Assembly: GCF_024166365.1 (NCBI RefSeq)
Contig: NC_064822.1
Location: forward strand, 108,000,823-108,064,822
DNA: 64,000 bases
From: Elephas maximus indicus
Lineage: Eukaryota > Chordata > Mammalia > Proboscidea > Elephantidae
Direction: 5' to 3'
A program made the translations under genes and the position numbers. Positions 57,191 through 64,000 of this stretch are shown here, one piece after another (within the stretch, counting starts at the first letter, position 1; the number at the start of each line of letters is the position of its first letter). The notes under the pieces were generated by a model. The model did not search any database. It was not told the DNA's origin and saw only the letters and a list, made by a program, of their open reading frames with translations.

Positions 57191-59825
57191 CATCATGTTG
57201 TATGAAAGAGATGAAAATTAGGCTTTTTGGATTCATGTGGCAGGCATGAGATCTATGGTCTATGAGTCTCTCGTGCTTATGTTTCTATTAGGTTTTTGAG
57301 ATGAGTGTATAACGTAAGGAAAAGGTTGCTGCTGAAGTATGAGACTGCATAAGGTGGCTTCTCAAGATTAAACATCACGCTAGTGTTCAGAGAGAAAGTC
57401 AGCCAAAATGGGGATACGCAGAGGGAGAGAAAAAACTCACTTTTATGGGGAGTATTTTATTCTAGAACCCCAGTAGCCAAGTTGAAGGAATTCAGAAGGA
57501 AAATAAATACGGTTCTGGTTATCGGAGTCTCCTGGGCCAAAATCTGCACTCTGCTGCCTGGCTAAGTGTGAGCCCCAATCTCATAGGGGAGCTGGACCTC
57601 ATATGGTGAACCTCAACAGAAGAACATTTACAATGCAAGAAAAGACACTAGATCTTCAAGACTGGAGAAGACTTTGGGTGAAAAGCAGATTTTCAGGTGG
57701 CCATACAAATACTACAGAATGAACTGAGGCCATCCATGCTCAGAAGTGGGGCTGGGGAGAGCTGGAACTAGGACTAGGGGTCCAGGCACACTTTGTATTC
57801 ATTCCAGAAGCAATTAATGAGTGCTTCCTATGTGCTAGGCCCTGTGCTGGAGTTTAATGAGTAAGGGTCTAATGATAGTGGTGGTGATGATGATGATAAT
57901 GATGATGATGACAATAATGGTAGTGATATTAGTGGTAGTTGTGATGAACACGGAAGAGAGGAATTTCCTGACAACACTGTTGTGAACGTGGCCACCCATA
58001 GTGGCCTTCCTAATCTCCTAATTGATTCCTAGGGAATTTAATTGCAGGGGAATTGCCTTTGGCCTACGCAGTAGGATCTCTGACACTTCCAACCTTCACC
58101 TGTGTTGGCTACTATTTCATTAATCATCACACTCTACACCCAGTCCTTAAGTTGATTAGATTAAGGAGTGTCCCAAGGTCTGAATATATTGGTTCATGCA
58201 ATAAGTATAAAATTGAGCACCTACTGTGTGTATTGCCCTATGCTAGACATTGAGAGAGATGTCTAAGACACACTCCTTCCCCTCTAGAAAGTTAAAATTG
58301 AACTGGAGGAGACAAAATAGAAGCACATGTAAGTTGTCTTGCTGTCATTATTGTTAATGTTTTAACTCCACATGCCTGTAATGAATTAGACGCTTAAATA
58401 CATGATTCAGATAAACTCTTAGTGGAATGCAGATTAAAAACAAAAAATAGAATTAAGTAGGTGGGGACATCTGGGGTGGGGGCTGGGGACTTAAACTAGG
58501 GGCTTGAAGGTGGGCCAGATCTGGGTAGGTTCACTGTGCAACCCAGTGAGCAGTGAGCAACCCATGCAGATTGTAGGATAAGGCTTCGCTTGGGGAGTAG
58601 AGGTTAGCAAAGTTGGCCAGAGAAAGATGGTGGGCAGGCTAAGATGGTTCCCTTTTCCCTGCAGACACTGTGGAATTATGGGAGGGTTTTGAGGGGAAGC
58701 AACCTCACAGAGTCAGTGCTTTAGGTTAAAGAATAGGTGCCAAGTAACACAGGAGAACTGTGGGGGAGACAGGTAGCACAGGGAGCCCTGAGGGAATTGA
58801 ATCCATTTGGACCACAACCTCACCACCATCTTGGTTTAGGATATTTCTGGGCAGTGAGGGCCTGACTGAAGGGCACACCACACTCTTCAGTGTCATAAGT
58901 AATCCTAAATGGACATAACCAATGTCATGTCTGTTTGGTTTGAGAATGAAGGTCATTTTTCTATAGCCCATTGGCCTTTTGACTGCCCTGGGTACAGAAC
59001 AGAAGCTTAAAGGATCTCTGGGCTAACTTGAGAACAACCAGCCTGGGGAGAAAGCACAACATCTTAGAGACGGAAAGAACCTCAAACTGAATTCTTTGAT
59101 TTCCCTTTGAAAGTGAGCTCTGTGGGGAAATCTAACACCCTCTGCCTGTGTGAACTGGTTTGAAAGGAGCTTGTTTTTCAATTCTCTTCCAAAGTTAGAT
59201 AGTTCAAATAATACAGTTCACCTTATTTTTCTTTCATTGTCTCCATGCCCTCCTGCCAACACTGTTCACCTCCCTGACATGAAATTTACTGGGTCCTGGG
59301 AGTACCAAGTCCAACAGCAGATGACTCAGAGAGGTGGGGCAGGGCTCACTGCAGCAATTTAGGGCTATAGACACAGGGCTGAGGAGGGCTGGGAAAGGAT
59401 ATGGAGAGAATGAAGCAGAAAGGTCTGTGTTAGTGAGAAGAAGAAGGGGTAACTCTGGGCAGAGAAGATGAGGAAAAGCACCCAGAGAAGATCATAGGGA
59501 GTATCTAAAAACCATCTTATAAGGTAATCAACTGTCCTAGTTTGCTATGGACTAAGGGGTTTTCCTGGACATGATAATTTCGGTGCTAAAATCAGAACAG
59601 TTCTGGGAAATTGAGATGGTTTGTCACCCTAACATCAACCACCATATTTCAGAATATTAGTGTCTCCAGTAGTTAGTATGGATCATTGAAGTTACATGTA
59701 TCCAAATCCCAGACAGACAGACAACAGGGTCAAAATTTCCACTTCTTGGTGCTGTATAACTCCAGTAGATATTGTACCATAAGTCTATTTACCAAAACTA
59801 TTATATCTGTGGAAAGAGGCAATAT
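57191..59825. other. Intergenic sequence, no gene seen
   Basis: It includes the GAT repeat at 57868-57950 and MIR or L2-like scraps near 57800-57860 and 58195-58320. The ORFs are short and domain-free. Confidence 0.5.
57868..57950. repeat. Imperfect GAT/GGT trinucleotide repeat
   Basis: GGTGGTGATGATGATGATAA and GATGATGATGACAATAATGG. Confidence 0.85.
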
Positions 59826-62005
59826 ATCAATATCATCAGTCAGAACAAGCCCAGGGGCCACGAGTGGAACAGACCATCAATTGCTCATATGCAAGTTCAT
59901 GTTGAAGTTGAAGAAAATTCAAACAAGTCCATAACAGCCAAAGTATGATCTTCAGGATATCCCATCTGAATTTAAAGATCATCTCAAGAACAGATTTGAC
60001 ACACTGAACACTAATGACTGAAGACCAGAGAAGTTGTGGAAGGACATCAAGCACATCAAACATGAAGAAAGCAAACGGTCATTAAAAAGGAAAGAAAGAA
60101 AAGACCAAAATGGATGTCAGAAGAGACTCTGAAACTTGCTCTTGAACATCAAGTAGCTAAAGCGAACAGAAGAAATGATGAAGTAAAAGAGCTGAATGCA
60201 GAATTTCAAAGGGTGGCTCGAGAAGACAAAGTAAAGTACTGTAATGAAATGTGCAAAGACCTGGAGTTAGAAACCAAAAAGGGAAGAACACACTCAGCAT
60301 TTCTCAACCTAAAAGAACTGAAGGAAATATTCAAGACTCAAGTTGCAATATTGAAGGATTCTATGGGCAAAATGTTGAATGATGCAGGAAGCATCAAAAG
60401 AAGATGGAAGGAATACACACAGTCACTACACCAAAAAGAACTGGTCAACGTTCAACCACTTCAGGAGGTAGAATATGATCAAGAACTGATGGTATTGAAG
60501 GAATAAGTCCAAGGTACACTGAAGGCATTGGTGAAAAATAAGGCTCCAGGGGATGACGGAATACCAATTGAGATGTTTTAACAAAATGGATGCAACACTG
60601 GAAGCAATCACTCATCTATGCCAAGAAATTTGGAAGACAGCTACCTGGTCAGCCGACGGAAGGAGATCCATATTTCCACCCATTCTAAAGAAACGTGATT
60701 CGACAGAATGCAGAAATTATCAAACGGTATCATTAATATTACATGCAAGTAAAATTTTGCTGAAGATCATTCAAAAATGGTTGCAGCAGTACATTAACGG
60801 GGGACTGCCAGAAATTCAAGCCAGGTTCAGAAGAGGACGTGGAACAAGGGATATCGTTGCTGATGTCAGATGGATCTTGGCTGAAAACAGAAAATACCAG
60901 AAAGAAGTTTACCTGTGTTGTATTGACTATGCAAAGGCATTTGACTGCGTGGATCATTACAAATTACTGATAACACTGCAAACAATAGGAATTCTGAACA
61001 CCAAAGTGTGCTCATGCAGAACCTGAACATAGACTAAGAGGCAGTTGTTCAAACAGAACAAGGGGATACTGTGTGGTTTAAACTCAGGAAAGGTGTACAC
61101 CAAGATTGTATGCCCTCACCATACTTATTCAGTCTGTATGCTGAGCAAATAATCTGAGAAGCTGGACTATAAGAAGAAGAACAGGGCATCAGGATTGAAG
61201 GAAGACTCATTAATAACCTGTGATATGCGGATGGTACAACCTTGCTTGCTGAAAACGAAGAGGACTTGAAGTACTTACTGATGAAGACCAAAGACCACAG
61301 CCTTCAGTATGGTTTGCACCTAAGCATAGAGAAAACAAAAATCTTCACAACTGGACCAATAAACAACATCCTGATAAACAGAGAAAATACTGAAGTTGTC
61401 AATGATTTAATTTTACTTGAATCCACTATCAACACCCAGGGAAGCAGCAGTTAAGAAATAAAATGATGTATTGTGTTGGGCAAATGTACTGCAAAAGACT
61501 CTTTAAAATGTTCAAAAGCAAAGGTGTCACTTTGAGGGCTAAGGTGCTTCTGACCCAAGCCATTGTATCTTCAGTCCCCTCATATGCATGTGAAAGCTGG
61601 ACAATGAATGAGGAAGGCCAAAGAAGAATTGACGTCTTTGAACTATGGTGTTGGCAAAGAATACTGAACATACCATGGACTGCCAAAAGAACGAACAAAT
61701 TTGTCTTGGAAGAAGTACAGCCAGAATGCTTCTTAGGAGCAAGGATGGTGAGGCTTCATCTCACATACGTGGAATATGTTATCTGCAAGGACCAGTCCCT
61801 GGAGAAGGACACCATGCTTGGTAAAGTAGAGGGTCAGCAAAAAAGAGGAAGACCCTCAATGAGATGGACTGACATGGTGGTTGCAACGATGGGCTCAAAC
61901 ATAGCAATGATTGTGAGGATGGCGCACGTATGGGCAGTGTTTCATTCTATTGTACATAGGGTCACAATGAGTTGAAACCAACTTGACTGCACCTAAACAA
62001 AAAAA
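59826..62005 (+). mobile_element. RTE LINE, sense, 5'-truncated
   Basis: About 2.2 kb from the region after the endonuclease to the 3' end (CACAATGAGTTGAAACCAAC). Pieces include 60114-60506 (linker with KDLELETKKGRTHSAF), 60553-61026 (RT, with CCIDYAKAFDCVDH) and 61463-61975 (C-terminus with LWCWQRILNIPWTAKR). The catalytic YADD has become YADG near 61224-61235 with a TGA just before it. Not functional. Confidence 0.9.
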
Positions 62006-62477
62006 GTCTATTTATTTAAAAAACTTAGCAACGAACATCTGGTGACTTTAAACCTGATGGTGGTCCCCTTATCACTGAGGGTCTCATAGGACATTCTACC
62101 AGTGCTCCTCAAGGTAAAGTGGGGGAACCATCTTGCCACGAACACCTTTCCCTGCGCACAGGGTCCTTCCGACTTCCTCTTCTCAGCATTAGCATCTCCT
62201 TCCTTCTCACTGCTCACGAGAGGCATGTCTCATCCTCCCTCCTCAGGGGAAATGTCAGGACAGTTTTACTGAATAGCTTCAGGGCTGCCACTGGCCCATA
62301 CAGCATTTTTCTCCCCATTAGGAAAAGGTGCCCCTTCCTCTGGGCTGATGCAGCCTTATGCCAGGGAACACACTTGAATTTCAGCCCCCACTCACCCCTT
62401 CACTGGGCACTTAGTCCTGGATACAACCTGTATGTCTCTCTGGGGCAGCTCTGGGTGGCTTGGCTACATCTCAAGAA

Positions 62478-62693
62478 CAAAACCGGGAAAAGCCAGTTGC
62501 CATTGAGTCAGTTCTGACTCATGGAGACCCCATGTGTGTCAGGGTAGAACTGCGCTCCACAGAGTTTCCAGTGGTTAATTTTACAGAAGTAGGCCACCAG
62601 GCCTTTCTTCTGAGGTGCCTGTGGGTAGACTCAAACCTCCAACCTTTCTGATAGCAGCTGAGCACATTAACCATTTACACCACTCAGGGACTC
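62478..62693 (-). mobile_element. AfroSINE, long form, antisense
   Basis: AGTTGCCATTGAGTCAGTTC, GTGGTTAATTTTACAGAAGT and a CACCACTCAGGGACTCC end. Confidence 0.9.
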
Positions 62694-62699
62694 CAATCT

Positions 62700-63955
62700 C
62701 AAGAATAGGCTCATATTGTACAAATATGTTGGAGCTTCTGGTCAGGAGTCTCCCTTCTGCCCAAAGGGAGGGTCATCAGGGTCTCTGATTCTCCCTGAGC
62801 TCTCGCCCACTTTTTCCAGGCTGGCTGAGCTCTCCGTTCCAGTCCTCTGGGTCTTTTCTTCTCTGAGCCTTCGGCAGAAGTGATGGCTCCCAACTTCCCC
62901 CCAACCAGTATCCCCAGGGCTTTATCCAGGGGAAATCTGCCCATCTTCTCTCTGGCTTAGGGCTCTGCAGACCAGTTTTCATTTTCCCAGCCCGGATATC
63001 CCTTTTCCTTCAGCACATCCTGGATTCTGTCTCCCCCAAGCCCCTCCATTCTTGTTTTCCTCTCTCTTTCTATTCTTGTGCTAAGACCTTTATGCCAGAA
63101 CAGCCTCCTAGCCCTTTTATTCTAGATCAAGCAGTCTTTAGTTCTCATTCTTTCCTCCTTTTTGAAAGAAAAGCTCTCTGAGGCCTTTACAACTCTGCCC
63201 CACCACCTACCTAGTGATCACAGGAGCTTTGTCTTAGTTCAAGCGCACAGAACTATGTCAAAGACAAGCACGGGCTCGCTCAGGGGAGACACGTTTTCTT
63301 CAATTCACATCACAAAACACCACTAGTCTCCGTTCATGGGTTATTTCATCCACCCCCTTACCTCAGACCCCTCCACCCCAGCCACTTCTGCAGGAGGCTT
63401 GGAAGGCATTTTCTGATCCCCAGGCCCTTTACTGTATGATTCGTTCTTGAAAGAGAAGAGACAGGCTGGGAAAAAACTCCTTAATCTTTTGATCACGACC
63501 GTGGAGTTTGCTGCTTGATCTGCCTCTTCCTCTCTCTGCTCATTTCCAAAGCAAGCAAGCTGAGCTGCTTCGCGGGCTGTAATTACGCCCACAGTCATCA
63601 CTAATGACATGCTCCCTATCTCCCATCTGAGCGTTGCACTTTACTGTCCAAACAGGAAGGAGAGTCCCCTCCACCCCACCACCACCTGGCCCCTTAGGGA
63701 GAGGCTAGATCGTGGGCTAACCAGGGGGTGACACCATGCCTGGCAGGGGAGGATGGCCAGCTCCCTCCCTGTGCCCACACTATAACTGAGGCCGCTGGGG
63801 TCTGAGGAAAGGGGTTAGCACGGAGACAGAAGGGGAGAAACACAAACACTGTGGGGCCTGGATAACCATAGATAGGGTGGAAATTGAGAGGAAAAAATAC
63901 AAAAGTAGGGCATCAAGAAGGAAATATAAAAATAAGAAATGGGTAGTTTACAAAA
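62700..63955. other. Repeat-poor sequence at the right edge, no gene seen
   Basis: No interspersed repeat was recognised. An AATAAA reads on the minus strand at 63122-63117. KRT72 would be expected to end to the right, but no keratin tail sequence is visible here. Confidence 0.4.
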
Positions 63956-63956
63956 A

Positions 63957-64000
63957 GGAGCCCCTGGGTGGCACAAACAGTTAGGCTCTCAGTTACTAAC
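63957..64000 (+). mobile_element. AfroSINE, sense, cut by window end
   Basis: GGAGCCCCTGGGTGGCACAA and GCTCTCAGTTACTAAC form the tRNA-like head; the rest is outside. Confidence 0.75.

Noticed and set aside
60114-61975. Reverse-transcriptase-like ORFs as a possible domesticated gene
   Set aside because: The frame is broken by stops and shifts, YADD is changed to YADG, and the piece ends at a normal RTE 3' end.
63341-63610. 89-residue minus-strand ORF as a possible KRT72 end
   Set aside because: No keratin tail or rod motif and no recognised domain.

Overview
This window is nuclear DNA from a placental mammal, most likely an afrothere and probably an elephant or close relative. Two signs point there. 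It is strewn with tRNA-derived SINEs of the AfroSINE type, in a short form of about 160-170 bp and a long form of about 200-210 bp. It also holds RTE-class LINEs, including one nearly full-length copy, alongside older MIR, L1 and MaLR/MLT1-like LTR sequence. The species call is inferred from repeat content recalled from memory, not from a database search.

The window has two confident genes, both on the minus strand and head to tail: KRT71 (CDS 29396 to 20740) and KRT74 (CDS 51617 to 43950). They encode type II keratins of the hair-follicle inner root sheath. Each can be assembled completely from nine exons with GT-AG introns and conserved exon lengths (215, 61, 96, 165, 126, 221 and 35 bp for exons 2-8). 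The proteins are 521 and 531 residues with no stop or frameshift. The order matches the KRT5-KRT71-KRT74-KRT72 part of the mammalian type II keratin cluster, so KRT5 should lie left of base 1 and KRT72 right of base 64000. I see no exon of either.

Layout: 1-20.1 kb is intergenic (MIRs, several AfroSINEs, an RTE split by an LTR, and a TG-rich minisatellite just past the KRT71 poly(A) site). 20.1-29.5 kb is KRT71. 29.5-42.8 kb is the spacer, with RTE 3' ends, a long TTCC microsatellite, a 54-bp-arm inverted repeat, an RTE deletion derivative and an L1 split by an LTR. 42.8-51.7 kb is KRT74. 51.7-64 kb is the spacer toward KRT72, with a nearly full-length minus-strand RTE (3' end at 53.3 kb, split by an LTR) and a 5'-truncated plus-strand RTE.

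The two proteins are expected to pair with type I inner-root-sheath keratins (K25-K28) as intermediate filaments that shape the growing hair. The most interesting non-coding signal is a block about 270 bp upstream of each start codon, with four short motifs shared by both genes, three of them in identical spacing. It includes GATA-like and TAATTA homeodomain-like sites and may be a shared inner-root-sheath promoter module. I found no previously undescribed enzymatic or defence system; the findings concern regulation, gene evolution and mobile-element structure.
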